A stretch of DNA of 64,000 nucleotides from an uncultured SAR86 cluster bacterium (GCA_902605165.1 CACLBJ010000001.1:62001-126000), one strand, 5' to 3'. Numbered from the stretch's first letter, positions 20,718-31,769 are shown. Notes: generated by a model from the letters alone, not told the origin. Numbers and translations: made by a program.

Positions 20718-22064
20718 ATGTCAAAAAAAGTCCTAATTGCCAATAGAGGAGAGATCTCTCTTCGTGCCATAAGAGCATGCAAAGAGCTGGGTGTAAAAAC
20801 CGTATCTATTTATTCTGAAGGTGATAAAGAACTTAAAAGTTTGCGGTTTTCAGATGAGTCAGTTTGTGTTGGTCCAGCCGATCCCACTAAAAGCTATCTA
20901 GACGCACCTACTATCCTATCTGCAGCAGATGTTACAGGATCAGATGCAATATATCCTGGTTATGGATTTCTAGCTGAAGATCACTCTTTTGCTGAGCAAT
21001 GTAATCTTAGTGGATTCAAATTTATAGGCCCAAACTCAGAAACTATAAGACAAATGGGAGACAAAATAACTGCAAAATCTATCGTTACCAAATATGGTAT
21101 TGATGGAGTTCCTGGTTTCAATAAAAAGCTTCCTGATAATGAAAAAGAAATTTTAGAAATAGCAGATGAAATAGGATATCCACTTATTGTTAAAGCAACA
21201 GCCGGTGGTGGTGGAAGAGGAATGAAAATTGTGAAGAGCTCAAAGGAACTAATTAATTCAGTACAAATTGCAAAGCGAGAAGCACTTAATGGATTTGGTA
21301 ATGATATCGTTTATTTTGAGAAATTTATTGAAAATCCAAGGCATATTGAAGTGCAAGTAATTGGAGATGGAAAAGGGAATGCTATACATTTAGGTACCAG
21401 AGATTGTTCAATCCAAAGAAGGCATCAGAAATTAATTGAGGAAGCCCCCGCAAGAGATGTAAATAAAGAAAAGCTTGATGAAGTTTTAGAAAACTGCGTA
21501 AACCTCTGTAAAGACTTAAATTATGAGGGTGTTGGTACCCTAGAATTTCTCTATGAAAATGAATGCTTTTACTTCCTAGAAATGAATACTCGGATTCAGG
21601 TCGAGCATCCTGTAACAGAAATGATTACTGGATTTGATTTAGTAAAGGCTCAACTTAGAATAGCATTGGATATGCCAATGACTTTAAATCAAAGTGATAT
21701 AAATTTCAGAGGGCATGCAATTGAGTGCAGAATTAATGCAGAAGACTCTGTTAATTTCATTCCAAATCCTGGAAGGATAACTAGGATGCACATTCCTGGA
21801 GGATTTGGTATCAGGTATGATTCACACATTTACAATGGTTATGAGGTTCCGCCCTACTATGACTCAATGTTGGCAAAAATAATTTCTCTTGCCGGCTCAA
21901 GAAAATCAGCTATTAATAGAATGTTAAGTGCTCTTGATGAGTTTTTTATTGAAGGGATTCAAACAACTCATCAATTCCATCAAAAAATGCTTAAAGATAA
22001 GAAATTCGTTAAAAACCAACATACAATCAACTATCTTGAAAATGAGTTTCTAAAAAATGCTTGA
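20718..22064 (+). CDS. accC: Biotin carboxylase subunit of acetyl-CoA carboxylase
   Basis: AccC carboxylates AccB-biotin using ATP and bicarbonate. The ATP-grasp enzyme shows [31 protein letters not shown], the Gly-rich loop [48 protein letters not shown] with the catalytic residues, and [11 protein letters not shown]. Length 448 equals the E. coli enzyme closely. It overlaps leuS by 8 bases. Confidence 0.98.
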   Translation: MSKKVLIANRGEISLRAIRACKELGVKTVSIYSEGDKELKSLRFSDESVCVGPADPTKSYLDAPTILSAADVTGSDAIYPGYGFLAEDHSFAEQCNLSGFKFIGPNSETIRQMGDKITAKSIVTKYGIDGVPGFNKKLPDNEKEILEIADEIGYPLIVKATAGGGGRGMKIVKSSKELINSVQIAKREALNGFGNDIVYFEKFIENPRHIEVQVIGDGKGNAIHLGTRDCSIQRRHQKLIEEAPARDVNKEKLDEVLENCVNLCKDLNYEGVGTLEFLYENECFYFLEMNTRIQVEHPVTEMITGFDLVKAQLRIALDMPMTLNQSDINFRGHAIECRINAEDSVNFIPNPGRITRMHIPGGFGIRYDSHIYNGYEVPPYYDSMLAKIISLAGSRKSAINRMLSALDEFFIEGIQTTHQFHQKMLKDKKFVKNQHTINYLENEFLKNA

Positions 22065-24456
22065 AGAACAATACAATCCAGAAAAAATTGAATCTAGCAT
22101 TCAGTCTGAATGGGAAAAAATAAGCAAATATAAGGCTACTCCAGATGATAGAGAGAAGTTTTATTGCTTATCTATGTTCCCATATCCATCTGGAAAACTT
22201 CATATGGGACATGTAAGGAACTATACGATTGGCGATGTTATTTCTAGATATAAAAGAATGAGAGGATTCAATGTCTTCCAGCCTATGGGTTGGGATGCCT
22301 TTGGTCTACCTGCTGAAAACGCAGCTATTCACAATAAAGTTGATCCACAAAGTTGGACTGAGCAAAACATTGAAAATATGAAATCGCAACTCAAAAGACT
22401 TGGGTTTAGCTATGACTGGTCAAAAGAGCTTAAAACATGTGATCCAAATTATTACAAATGGGAGCAAGAAATTTTTAGTCTTCTGCATAAGCAAGGTCTA
22501 GTTTATAGAAAGAAATCTCTAGTTAATTGGGATCCAGTTGATGAGACAGTGCTTGCGAATGAACAAGTAATAGATGGGAAAGGATGGAGATCAGGAGCAA
22601 CTGTAGAGTTAAAAGAAATTGATCAATGGTTTTTAAAAATTACAGACTATGCTGATGAGCTTCTTACTTCTATAGAACACCTTGATTGGCCTGAAAATGT
22701 AAAATCAATGCAAAAAAACTGGATTGGTAAATCTTTTGGATCAGAAATAAGTTTTCCTCTTTCAAATGGAGAGGAGCTGACTGCTTTTACAACAAGAATT
22801 GACACTATTTATGGAGTTACATACCTTGCTATATCACCAAATCATCCAATTTCACAGAATCTAGCAAATCAAGATATGCAAATAGATAACTTTATTAAAA
22901 AATGTAATGAAACAAAGATGGCTGAAGCAGATATGGCTAAGGCTGAAAAGTTAGGTTTAAAAACAAATTTAAAAGTTAAGCATCCTTTCACAGGAATGGG
23001 TCTTGATGTCTGGATTGCCAATTATGTTCTAATGGATTACGGAACAGGAGTAGTGATGGGAGTTCCAGCTCATGATGAAAGGGATCATGAGTTTGCCCAC
23101 AAATATAAAATTGATATCAAACAAGTCATAAAAGCTGATGAAGTACCTTCTTCTCAAAAAGGTGAACTTATCAACTCGGAGCAATTTGATGGTCTGACTT
23201 CAGAAGATGCAATCCTAAATATTAATAGCTTCCTTGAAAAAGAAGGAATCGGTAAAGGCATTGAAAATTTTAGATTACGTGACTGGGGCGTTAGCAGACA
23301 AAGGTTTTGGGGATGTCCTATACCAGTAGTCTATAAAAATGATGAGCCTATTTTTTTAGAGAATACAGAGCTACCTGTTGAGTTACCTAAAATAAAAGAT
23401 GGAGAGTCACCAAAACCACTAAGTCAAAATAAAGATTTTTTTGATATTGGTCCTAGGGAATCTAGGGAAGTTGATACATTTGATACTTTTGTTGACTCAT
23501 CCTGGTATTACGCAAGATTTACAGCAGCAGATAATAATGACAAAGCTTTAGACGAAAATTCAGCATACTGGCTTCCAGTTGATCTTTACATTGGCGGCAT
23601 TGAACATGCTATCTTGCATCTTCTTTACTCTAGGTTTTTCCATAAAGCTATGCGAGATATTGGTTTAGTAGAGGGTGACGAGCCTTTTAAAAAATTACTT
23701 ACCCAAGGAATGGTTCTTAAGGACGGATCAAAGATGTCAAAGTCCAAAGGCAATACGGTTGACCCGCAACAATATATTGATAAATATGGTGCTGATACAA
23801 TACGTCTTTATATGATGTTTACTGCTCCTCCTGAGCAAAGTTTAGAATGGTCAGAAACTGCAGTAGATGGAGCTTTTAGATTCTTGAAAAAACTTTGGGG
23901 CTTTTCTCATGATAAAAAGTTTAAAAAAGCAAAGATGCAAGGTGAGATAGATAAAAGTTTAAAAGATTTTAGAAGAAAAATTCATTTAACTATCAAAAAA
24001 GTTACCGATGATTATGAAAATAGATACGCTTTTAATACAGTAATTGCAGCTTGTATGGAGCTTTTAAATTCAACGCCTGATCAAATAAAAAGTGAAATAT
24101 CCACTGAAAATGATCAATTCTGTCTCAATGAATTTATTTCATCAATTCTGCAAATGCTTTATCCCATAGCACCACACATATGTGAAGCTTTGTGGAATAA
24201 CTTTTTTGAAAATAGCTCAGAAATTGAGGAAAGTTGGCCAACTTTTGATGAAAATCTAATGGTCACTGATTCATTTGAATTGGTAGTCCAAATTAATGGA
24301 AAAGTCAGAGGAAAAATAGAAGTATCATCAAGCTTAGCACAAGACGAAATCGAAAGTGTTGCTAAATCTATTAAAAATGTGGATGATTTACTAGGTGATA
24401 AGGAAATCAAAAAATGTATCTATGTAAAAGAAAAGCTAATAAATTTCGTAATCTAG
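22057..24456 (+). CDS. leuS: Leucyl-tRNA synthetase
   Basis: This is a class I aminoacyl-tRNA synthetase. The HIGH motif is HMGH (about residues 49-52) in [17 protein letters not shown], and the KMSKS motif lies at about 559-563. Tryptophan-rich [12 protein letters not shown] and the editing-domain [12 protein letters not shown] are present. At 799 residues it is about 60 shorter than the E. coli enzyme. It leads the conserved leuS-lptE-holA order, with lptE starting 43 bases before its stop. Confidence 0.97.
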   Translation: MLEEQYNPEKIESSIQSEWEKISKYKATPDDREKFYCLSMFPYPSGKLHMGHVRNYTIGDVISRYKRMRGFNVFQPMGWDAFGLPAENAAIHNKVDPQSWTEQNIENMKSQLKRLGFSYDWSKELKTCDPNYYKWEQEIFSLLHKQGLVYRKKSLVNWDPVDETVLANEQVIDGKGWRSGATVELKEIDQWFLKITDYADELLTSIEHLDWPENVKSMQKNWIGKSFGSEISFPLSNGEELTAFTTRIDTIYGVTYLAISPNHPISQNLANQDMQIDNFIKKCNETKMAEADMAKAEKLGLKTNLKVKHPFTGMGLDVWIANYVLMDYGTGVVMGVPAHDERDHEFAHKYKIDIKQVIKADEVPSSQKGELINSEQFDGLTSEDAILNINSFLEKEGIGKGIENFRLRDWGVSRQRFWGCPIPVVYKNDEPIFLENTELPVELPKIKDGESPKPLSQNKDFFDIGPRESREVDTFDTFVDSSWYYARFTAADNNDKALDENSAYWLPVDLYIGGIEHAILHLLYSRFFHKAMRDIGLVEGDEPFKKLLTQGMVLKDGSKMSKSKGNTVDPQQYIDKYGADTIRLYMMFTAPPEQSLEWSETAVDGAFRFLKKLWGFSHDKKFKKAKMQGEIDKSLKDFRRKIHLTIKKVTDDYENRYAFNTVIAACMELLNSTPDQIKSEISTENDQFCLNEFISSILQMLYPIAPHICEALWNNFFENSSEIEESWPTFDENLMVTDSFELVVQINGKVRGKIEVSSSLAQDEIESVAKSIKNVDDLLGDKEIKKCIYVKEKLINFVI

Positions 24457-24893
24457 CAACTATAATTTTTCTTAACATAACAATCCTTGGCTGTTCTTAT
24501 AGTCCAATAAATTCTGATTCTCAAATTATTGTAAGTAAAGTTAATTTTGATCTATCTATACCTGAAAAGATAAAAAATAATCTAAATATTTTTATTAAAG
24601 AAAATCAGGCATCGTCCAAAGAAGTAAACATTGCAGAGTTTGAATTTAAAGAAAATAATTTTTATGGTGGTGAAAATTTGGGTTCTCTAGAAAGTGAGGT
24701 TGTTGGAAGTATTAAGATAAATACTCGAAATGACGAAGAGCATACTAAAAAGATTAGTTCTACAAGAAGATTTAATACTCAAAGCCTCAATCCTTTGGCA
24801 CAAAAAGAATTAGTAAGATTAATGCGTATTGAAATTATTGAAGATTTAAATAAAAAGATAATTCTTTATTTAAAGGCCAATGAAGATAAGTAG
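24414..24893 (+). CDS. lptE: LPS-assembly lipoprotein LptE-like
   Basis: LptE plugs the LptD barrel and delivers lipopolysaccharide to the cell surface. The call rests on position between leuS and holA, length (159), and a lipoprotein signal with the lipobox ILGC at about residues 24-27. The N-region [12 protein letters not shown] is basic. The body is poorly conserved, as usual for LptE, but has the expected late segment [19 protein letters not shown]. The start is inside leuS, since no later ATG would keep the signal peptide. Confidence 0.78.
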   Translation: MYLCKRKANKFRNLATIIFLNITILGCSYSPINSDSQIIVSKVNFDLSIPEKIKNNLNIFIKENQASSKEVNIAEFEFKENNFYGGENLGSLESEVVGSIKINTRNDEEHTKKISSTRRFNTQSLNPLAQKELVRLMRIEIIEDLNKKIILYLKANEDK

Positions 24894-25860
24894 TCTCAAC
24901 TTTAAAAACAATTTAAGAGGAAACGCTGTGCTTAGTATCATTCATGGAAAAGAAATGATACTAAAGAATGAAGTAAAAGACTTTTTAACAAAAGAGTTTG
25001 CTGATCAAGGGTTTGATGAAACAATCATTTTTGAAGCAAATGAATCAGATGGTCTTTTATCAGCAATTCAAAACAATCTTGGAGGTGACTTATTTGGATC
25101 ACAGTTAATAATTAAGGTAGTTCATAGTGAAGGAAGGTTTCCAAAGGATCTCTCCGAAATATTAGAAAAGATTGACTTAGATAATATGAGCAATATTAAG
25201 ATTATTATTGATAGTATTTCTGAATCCATAAGCTCAAATACAAAATGGATCAAAAATAATAAAGAATTAGTACAAATCATTGAGTGCACCAAATTAAAGC
25301 CACTGGATGAAAAAAAATGGTTAAGAGATAAGCTAAACTTTCTTGATAAAACGAATGCAGATAAGGTTGCAAAGCATTTATTTGAATTGAACTCTAGCAA
25401 CTTAGTTGCACACAGAAATGATATTGAAACCCTTAAAATATTACATTCAGCTGAAATAGATTCAGTTTCACTTGAAAACTCTATAAGTAGCTCAATCCAT
25501 GCTCCTTATGAACTCGAAGATTGTTTATTGAATTTTAATGAAAAGAGATCAATAAAGGTTCTCAGGCAAATTAAACAAAACGATCCAAACTCTCTAGCGT
25601 TAGTGATATGGGTTTTAGATAAGTTAATAAGCACATCTCTAATGGCAAAGAAAAGCGCTTCGCCAAAAAAATATCTTGAGAATGCAAAAATGTGGAACTC
25701 AAAAATTAGTCTCTACTTATCTTTTATAAGAAAAATGGAGTCTAGTCTATCAAGTCTCAGCAAAGATATTTTTGAGATTGAGAAAACATTTAAGGGAATT
25801 AAAAGACTTGATGCATGGAAGGAAGTTGAGAGGCTGATAATAAAAATCTGCGCTAGCTAA
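24880..25860 (+). CDS. holA: DNA polymerase III subunit delta
   Basis: HolA opens the beta sliding clamp in the clamp loader. The N-terminal region has GKEMILKNEVKDFL and the clamp-binding GGDLFGSQLIIKV (family pattern SLFA/GxRRLI). Later parts read HLFELNSSNLVAHRNDIETLKIL and an alpha-helical C-terminal collar. Length 326 is normal. It overlaps lptE by 14 bases and meets the convergent aminotransferase gene with an 8-base stop overlap. The usual nadD follower is absent. Confidence 0.9.
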   Translation: MKISSLNFKNNLRGNAVLSIIHGKEMILKNEVKDFLTKEFADQGFDETIIFEANESDGLLSAIQNNLGGDLFGSQLIIKVVHSEGRFPKDLSEILEKIDLDNMSNIKIIIDSISESISSNTKWIKNNKELVQIIECTKLKPLDEKKWLRDKLNFLDKTNADKVAKHLFELNSSNLVAHRNDIETLKILHSAEIDSVSLENSISSSIHAPYELEDCLLNFNEKRSIKVLRQIKQNDPNSLALVIWVLDKLISTSLMAKKSASPKKYLENAKMWNSKISLYLSFIRKMESSLSSLSKDIFEIEKTFKGIKRLDAWKEVERLIIKICAS

Positions 25861-26677
25861 AATACTTTTTTATAAAAGCATCTTTACAAATCTCAAGTAG
25901 CTCACATTCAGGATTAATTTTAGTTTCAAGATTAACTATTTCCTCAACGTCAACTATTCCCTTTGTAGTGCTCGTAAACCAGATTGAAGAAGCCTCATTT
26001 AAATCATTGATGCTATAAGACCCTTCTTGGAAATCTAATTTCTTGTCTTTAATTATTTTAATGATCTGGTGTCTAGTTATGCCAGGTAAAATATTAGAAG
26101 ACAGTTCTGGTGTATGAATAGTCTTATCTTTAACAAAAAAAATATTGCTTGCACCACCTTCGGTAAGCTCACCATTTTTATGCATTAATATTTCATTGCA
26201 TCCCATACTTTTGGCATCATTCATTTGAAGGACATTACCAAGTAACGAAGTTGATTTAATATCACATCTCTGCCAACGGATATCATCAACTAACATAACC
26301 CTTAAAGGTGACTGATTGAAAAAGGAAAATTCTTCGACAAAACCAAACCTTTCACAATCACTTTCTTCAAAGAAGTGAGATCTTTTGGAATCAACTCCCC
26401 TTGAGACTTGAAAATAAATATATCCATTTTCAGATTTGGATTCACTTAAAAGTTTTTCTATTTCAGTCTTACAGTCCTCAATTGAGCATGATATTTTAGT
26501 TTCATTAAGGCTATGCTTCAGACGATCAAGATGTGTTTCAAAATCAATAAACTCATTCTTATAAAAAGAAATAACTTCATAAACACTGTCTGAAAAAAGG
26601 AATGCTCTCGACATTGGAGAGACTTTAATATTTTCTATTGAATCAACTTTACCGTTGTAAGATGCTAATTTAGGCAT
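25853..26677 (-). CDS. Class IV PLP aminotransferase (D-amino-acid transaminase-like)
   Basis: This is a fold-type IV PLP enzyme related to D-alanine transaminase and IlvE. Visible landmarks are SYNGKVDSIENIKVSPMSRAFLFSDSVYEV, the PLP-Lys in CDIKSTSLLGNVLQ, NEILMHKNGELTEGGASNIF, and TPELSSNILPGITR. Length 274 is normal. It overlaps dacA by 8 bases. Linkage to a D-Ala carboxypeptidase gene supports a D-amino-acid role, but a 4-amino-4-deoxychorismate lyase or branched-chain activity cannot be ruled out from motifs. Confidence 0.85.
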   Translation of the reverse strand: MPKLASYNGKVDSIENIKVSPMSRAFLFSDSVYEVISFYKNEFIDFETHLDRLKHSLNETKISCSIEDCKTEIEKLLSESKSENGYIYFQVSRGVDSKRSHFFEESDCERFGFVEEFSFFNQSPLRVMLVDDIRWQRCDIKSTSLLGNVLQMNDAKSMGCNEILMHKNGELTEGGASNIFFVKDKTIHTPELSSNILPGITRHQIIKIIKDKKLDFQEGSYSINDLNEASSIWFTSTTKGIVDVEEIVNLETKINPECELLEICKDAFIKKYFS

Positions 26678-27821
26678 CGCCTAGGCCGAATAAACCTCTA
26701 AACCATAATACGAAACTTGCCCATAGCCTGCCAAAAAATCCTTTCGCTTCTACATCACCTAAAGCAACCAAATTTTCGGTATGTAAGGTTTTTTCACCGT
26801 CTTTAATTACCAAAGTACCAAGGGCCTGACCTTCTTTGATGGGAGCTCTTAAATTATTTTGAAAGTCATAACTAATCGTAATATTCCTAAAAGAAGTTCT
26901 TGGTAGAGTAAGCTTAATACTGTTTTCTGCACCTAATGAAACCAGATTCTTTTTACCGCCCCATACATCAACATCTTTAAGAGCATTATCTTTTTTAATT
27001 ACTTCCTGGGTTGAATAAAATCTAAAGCCATATTCAAGCAACCTTTGAGTATCATTAAAACGCTCTTTATCAGACTTTGCACCTGCCACAACAGCTATTA
27101 GCCTCATATCATTTCTCTTCGCAGAGCTGATTAGACAATATCCAGCAGATTCTGTATGCCCAGTCTTTACTCCATCAGAAGAATTATCTTTCCAAAGAAG
27201 TCGGTTTCTATTTGGCTGCCTTATATTATTGAAGGTGTAATATTTTTCTTTGTACAAACTGTATGTTTCTGGAAAGTTATTTATTAATAAACTTGTCATT
27301 GTTGCTAAATCTTTAGCGCTTGAAAAATGATTTCCATCCGGAAGCCCTGTGGAGTTTTGGAATAAAGTATTTGATAAGCCCATTGATGCAGCATATGAAT
27401 TCATCAAATCTACAAATCCGTCCTCTGTTCCTCCAACATATTCAGCTAGTGCCACTGTTGCATCATTGCCCGACTGAATAATAACTCCTTTGAGTAAATC
27501 AAGAACACTTACTCTTTTCCCCTGCTCAATAAACATTTTCGAGCCTTCCATTCTCCATGCTTTTTCACTAATGAGAACACTGTCATCTAAGCCTAAAAAA
27601 TCATTTGCAATTTGGTCAGCTATCACATAGCTGGACATTACTTTAGTCATGCTTGCAGGCTCAATTGGTGCATCTTCGTTAAAGCTCGCGATAACAGTAT
27701 TTGTATTAGGCTCTATTAAAATATAACTTTTTAGGTCAAGAGTTGGAGTATTTGGAATAAATGACTGAGCGAAAGATTCAAGAGAAACTAACCCAAATAG
27801 TAATAACAATAATTTTTTCAT
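26670..27821 (-). CDS. dacA: D-alanyl-D-alanine carboxypeptidase (PBP5/6 family)
   Basis: This penicillin-binding protein trims the terminal D-Ala of peptidoglycan stem peptides. A signal peptide (MKKLLLLLFGLVSLESFAQS) precedes SMTK, with the active Ser at about residue 57. The SGN motif is IQSGNDATV, and the KTG motif VKTGHTESAGYCL. The PBP5 C-terminal domain and an amphipathic membrane anchor (FFGRLWASFVLWFRGLFGL) follow. Length is 383. It overlaps mltB upstream by 4 bases and the aminotransferase downstream by 8. Confidence 0.96.
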   Translation of the reverse strand: MKKLLLLLFGLVSLESFAQSFIPNTPTLDLKSYILIEPNTNTVIASFNEDAPIEPASMTKVMSSYVIADQIANDFLGLDDSVLISEKAWRMEGSKMFIEQGKRVSVLDLLKGVIIQSGNDATVALAEYVGGTEDGFVDLMNSYAASMGLSNTLFQNSTGLPDGNHFSSAKDLATMTSLLINNFPETYSLYKEKYYTFNNIRQPNRNRLLWKDNSSDGVKTGHTESAGYCLISSAKRNDMRLIAVVAGAKSDKERFNDTQRLLEYGFRFYSTQEVIKKDNALKDVDVWGGKKNLVSLGAENSIKLTLPRTSFRNITISYDFQNNLRAPIKEGQALGTLVIKDGEKTLHTENLVALGDVEAKGFFGRLWASFVLWFRGLFGLGDA

Positions 27822-28846
27822 AATCCTAACTCCCTTGCTAGATTGTAAACCACCATTGCATAAAAGTGACTGTAATTATATTTTGTAATTGCAACAAAAT
27901 TTTCTGTACCGATGAAATATGTATTGCTTTTTTTATTAATTCTAATCTTTTTTCCCGTTATTAATACATCTTTATCTTTCATATCATTTAATGTCATCAA
28001 GTCTGAAAGCCTTACATCATTATTTAAAGCTATTTGAGATAACGTATCTCCATTTTGAATCTCATAAAAAATATCCTCTCCTTGCTCTAGTTTTACCGGA
28101 ATAAACTTACCATCAAGATTATAGGGCTTTCTAACATTGTTATGATCTATTTTTATGACTATGTCAGCATCTGGATTCCATCCATGAATGCTTAAGTAAT
28201 TTGCAATACTTCCAATAGCGTCTTCTTTAGAACCAAAAAGGTCTGCATAACTGTCTCCATCATAATCAATAGCATATGCCAAGTATGAGGATGAAATAAA
28301 CTGTCCATATCCCATAGCCCCAGCATAAGAACCTTTCACACTATAAATATCAAGATTATTGTCTCTAGTAAGTATGAAAAATTTTATCAACTCATTTCTA
28401 AAAAACTCTGCTCTTCTGGGATAATCAAAACCTAATGTTGTAAGTGAATCTAATACTCTATCCTTTCCTTGAATATTTCCATATCTTGTTTCAACTCCCA
28501 AGATCGCAGTAATAATTTCTTTTGGAACGCCAAACTCTTCTTCGGCTTTTTTAAGAATTAGTAGGTTGTCCTCAATAAATTGTTTACCATTTCTTATTCT
28601 TTTTTCTTCAATAAATATATTCCTATATGCATCCCATGTAATAGTAAACTCAGCTGGAGTTGAAATCCTATCAATAATGGTTTGTTGTTTCTTAGCATTT
28701 TTTAAAACATCCAAGACTTGCTCCTCTTCAAAACCATGAGAGCTGACTAATTCATTAACAACAAAATCTGCTCTTGGGTGAAGTGAATAATCCGATTGAA
28801 TAAAATTAAATTGAATTAACAATGTAACAAGAAAAAGTTTTTTCAC
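27818..28846 (-). CDS. mltB: Lytic murein transglycosylase B with internal LysM domain
   Basis: MltB cleaves peptidoglycan glycan strands to 1,6-anhydro ends. The catalytic Glu is in ILGVETRYGNIQG (about residue 119). GSYAGAMGYGQFISSSY and DYDGDSYADLFGSKEDAIGSIANYL are family hallmarks. A LysM repeat (EIQNGDTLSQIA to ITGKKIRI, about residues 250-294) lies between the catalytic core and the conserved end FVAITKYNYSHFYAMVVYNLA. E. coli MltB has only a linker there. A signal peptide is present but no lipobox was seen. It lies between rodA and dacA with 4-base overlaps. Confidence 0.92.
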   Translation of the reverse strand: MKKLFLVTLLIQFNFIQSDYSLHPRADFVVNELVSSHGFEEEQVLDVLKNAKKQQTIIDRISTPAEFTITWDAYRNIFIEEKRIRNGKQFIEDNLLILKKAEEEFGVPKEIITAILGVETRYGNIQGKDRVLDSLTTLGFDYPRRAEFFRNELIKFFILTRDNNLDIYSVKGSYAGAMGYGQFISSSYLAYAIDYDGDSYADLFGSKEDAIGSIANYLSIHGWNPDADIVIKIDHNNVRKPYNLDGKFIPVKLEQGEDIFYEIQNGDTLSQIALNNDVRLSDLMTLNDMKDKDVLITGKKIRINKKSNTYFIGTENFVAITKYNYSHFYAMVVYNLARELGL

Positions 28847-29940
28847 CTTGGTACCAATTTTTTATGAGATGCCATAGATATTATTATGCCAAATGCAATA
28901 TAAAAAGAAATTAAAGAAGAACCTCCTTGGCTAATTAATGGCAATGGCATTCCTACAACAGGTAAAAGACCAATCACCATTCCAATATTTATGAATAAAG
29001 TTGATATAAAAACTAAAGATAATCCTCCAATAACAAGTCTGCAAAATCTATCTCTAGCGTTAATTGACAGATAAAAGCACCTAATAAAAATAAAAAAATA
29101 TAAACTCATTAAAATTGTTAAGCCAACTAGGCCAAATTCTTCGGCAATAACTGCAAATATAAAATCTGTCTCGGTTTCGGGAAGAAAATATAGATGAGAT
29201 TGAGTGCCTTCTCCGAAGCCTTTCCCAAGAATACCTCCTGATCCAATAGCAATCTTTGATTGTGTTATATTCCATGCAGATCCAAAAGGATCAAGATCTG
29301 GATTAAATAGTGTCGCAATTCTTTGTCTTTGAAAGGGCTCTAAAAAGTTATTCCATAAAAAAGGAAGTGAAATTATAAAAATCGCAAGTGCGGAACCAAT
29401 GAATGTCCAACTCAGGCCAGCTAAAAACAATACATATAATCCAGATAGCAGTATTACGATTGCAGTTCCTAAATCAGGCTGGGATGAGACGATAAAAAAA
29501 ACTACAAAAATTAAAAAAATTGTTAAAAATGTATTCTTCAAGTTGATGGGTAAATTAACTCCGTAAAGATAGGATGCAATAAATATTGGTAGAAAAACCT
29601 TACATAATTCTGAAGGTTGAAGCGTTACAAAACCAAAGCTTATCCATCTGTTTGCACCATTAATCTCTGGTCCAAAAAAGATTGCAATAAATACTAATAT
29701 AATGCTTATAAGTAAAAAAAATCCTGAATATGAGTAATAAATTTGAGGATCTGGTTGGCTAAGCACGATCATTAAGATTAAGCCAAAAAAAACAAAGATT
29801 GATTGTTTAATCAAAACAGATGCATTCCCATCAGATGCGCTATAAAGAAAGAAAAGTCCTAGTATAGATAGCAAAGTTATAGATATTATTAGATAAGGAT
29901 CGTAATAAATAGAAAATCTTTTAAAGTCTAAATATCTCAT
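28843..29940 (-). CDS. rodA: Peptidoglycan glycosyltransferase RodA
   Basis: RodA is the SEDS-family glycan polymerase of the elongasome and works with PBP2. About ten transmembrane helices are visible. Signature segments are NGANRWISFGFVTLQPSELCKVF, SSQPDLGTAIVIL, GSGGILGKGFGEGTQSHLYFLPETETDFIFAVIAEEFG and VVGMPLPLISQGGSSLISF. Length 365 is normal. The start overlaps the mrdA stop by 4 bases. Confidence 0.97.
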   Translation of the reverse strand: MRYLDFKRFSIYYDPYLIISITLLSILGLFFLYSASDGNASVLIKQSIFVFFGLILMIVLSQPDPQIYYSYSGFFLLISIILVFIAIFFGPEINGANRWISFGFVTLQPSELCKVFLPIFIASYLYGVNLPINLKNTFLTIFLIFVVFFIVSSQPDLGTAIVILLSGLYVLFLAGLSWTFIGSALAIFIISLPFLWNNFLEPFQRQRIATLFNPDLDPFGSAWNITQSKIAIGSGGILGKGFGEGTQSHLYFLPETETDFIFAVIAEEFGLVGLTILMSLYFFIFIRCFYLSINARDRFCRLVIGGLSLVFISTLFINIGMVIGLLPVVGMPLPLISQGGSSLISFYIAFGIIISMASHKKLVPR

Positions 29941-31769
29941 TCTTGAATTAAAGAATTTAATACTGAGATTGCAACTGGTCCAGCAACAGATCCTCCACTT
30001 TCACCATTTTCAACCACAACGCTAACAGCATATCTAGGATTTGGCATTGGCCCAAAAGCAATTATAAGGGCATGATCTCTCAAATTATCATCTAGTCTTG
30101 TCTCAGAATATTGCTCTCTATTATCTCCTGATACTAGTTCTGCAGTTCCTGTTTTAGCTGCGACAATATAGTTCTTTTTTTCTCTTAGTCTTCTTGCTGT
30201 TCCCGTATTTCCCTCTATTACATTAATCATAGACTCATGTAGTTTAAACCAGTCATCATTTGAAAATTTATTGAATTCAATGCTTTTTTCACTCTTAACT
30301 AAATCTTTTTTAAGAGACAAATCAGAAAATTTACCCTTATTGGCCATTATGTATGCGTATTTAGCTAATTGAACTGGAGTTGAGACTAAATAACCTTGCC
30401 CCACTCCCATATTCACAGTGTCGCCTTTAAACCAACCAAAGTTGTGTTTGTTCATTTTCCAAGATGGCTCAGGGACAAAAGCTTTATCTTCTTCAAAACA
30501 ATCAATGCATGCTTTATCACCAAAACCTAAAGACAATAGATGCTTATTGAGTTGATTAATATCAGATCTATATGCCAAATCAAAAAAATAAGTATTTGAA
30601 CTTTGGGTTATGGCTTTGAATAAATTTGTGTTGCCATGTCCTCCTTCTTTCCAATCTCTATAAATCCTTCCATCCTCTGGTAATGTAAAAAAACCTTCAT
30701 CAAAAATAGAAAAATTCCAATCAATTAATCCCTCTTCAATACCATACATTGCAATAGCGGGTTTTATTGCTGAGGCAGGTGGATATCTCCCTTTTAGCGC
30801 TCTATTAAAAAATGGTTTTTCCTCACTTAATAAGAGCTCATCAAAATCTTTTTGTAAGATGCCATTTGCTAATTGATTTGTTGGAAAGGTTGGTGAACTA
30901 AATAGGGTAACTATAGAACCATCTTTAATATCTATTGCTACTACTGCTCCTTTTCTATTATTGAGGGCTTTATGTGCTGCTTGGTGAGACTTTAAATCAA
31001 GGCTAGTATATAAATTATTACCTATTATTGGCGCTGAAGAAATTTTCTCGCCTAATGTTCTTCCTCTGGCATCGACCTCTCGAAGATTATTACCAAATTC
31101 TCCCGTTAAAATATCCTCATAAGTATATTCCAAGCCTGTTTTACCAATAATTAATTGATTTGTATAAGTGAAGTTAATCTTCTTATTTAAACTTTTTAAT
31201 TCATAAATCTCATCCAACTCATCTTCATTTGGTTTTCCAACATAACCAATAGAATGTGAGAAGATCTTAGGATATAAATAATTACGTAAATACCTTTTTC
31301 CAACATAAGCATTTTCAAACATATGGCTTCTAACGAGAAATTTTGCCTTGTCTTCATCTGAAATAGATTGCTTCAAGGTTAATTCTTTATTTAAGGCTTT
31401 TGCTTTCTCAAATTGTGATAAAAATACTCTCTTATCCTCTTCATCGATTTCTAAAAAAGAAGAGAGTCTTAAAAGAAAATCATCTGGATCATCAATAAAA
31501 AAAGGTTTAGTAATCAGGTCAAAAGTTGGTATGTTATTTACTAGTATTTCCCCATTTCTATCAAAAATAATTCCTCTTAGGGGCTGAACTGATATCTCCT
31601 CATTTTTATTGTTTTTAGCCGCAATTTCGTATTCTGAATAATTTGAGATTTGTAAATTGAATATCTGATAATAAAAAACTGCACCAAGAATGCCAAAAGT
31701 TACAAATAGAAAAACAAGTCTTTTATTAAAGCTTGTTTTTTCCTTGTAGGTTTCATTTATTTCTGTCAT
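29937..31769 (-). CDS. mrdA: Penicillin-binding protein 2
   Basis: PBP2 is the transpeptidase of lateral wall synthesis. One N-terminal transmembrane helix is followed by the pedestal domain (LRGIIFDRNGEILVNN) and a transpeptidase domain. The active site is PASAIK with Ser about 333 and Lys about 336; SSN is in TQSSNTYFF and KTG in AAKTGTAELV. A Cys pair, CIDCFEED, recalls the Zn site known in some PBP2 proteins. Length 610 is normal. It is followed by rodA with a 4-base overlap. Confidence 0.96.
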   Translation of the reverse strand: MTEINETYKEKTSFNKRLVFLFVTFGILGAVFYYQIFNLQISNYSEYEIAAKNNKNEEISVQPLRGIIFDRNGEILVNNIPTFDLITKPFFIDDPDDFLLRLSSFLEIDEEDKRVFLSQFEKAKALNKELTLKQSISDEDKAKFLVRSHMFENAYVGKRYLRNYLYPKIFSHSIGYVGKPNEDELDEIYELKSLNKKINFTYTNQLIIGKTGLEYTYEDILTGEFGNNLREVDARGRTLGEKISSAPIIGNNLYTSLDLKSHQAAHKALNNRKGAVVAIDIKDGSIVTLFSSPTFPTNQLANGILQKDFDELLLSEEKPFFNRALKGRYPPASAIKPAIAMYGIEEGLIDWNFSIFDEGFFTLPEDGRIYRDWKEGGHGNTNLFKAITQSSNTYFFDLAYRSDINQLNKHLLSLGFGDKACIDCFEEDKAFVPEPSWKMNKHNFGWFKGDTVNMGVGQGYLVSTPVQLAKYAYIMANKGKFSDLSLKKDLVKSEKSIEFNKFSNDDWFKLHESMINVIEGNTGTARRLREKKNYIVAAKTGTAELVSGDNREQYSETRLDDNLRDHALIIAFGPMPNPRYAVSVVVENGESGGSVAGPVAISVLNSLIQE

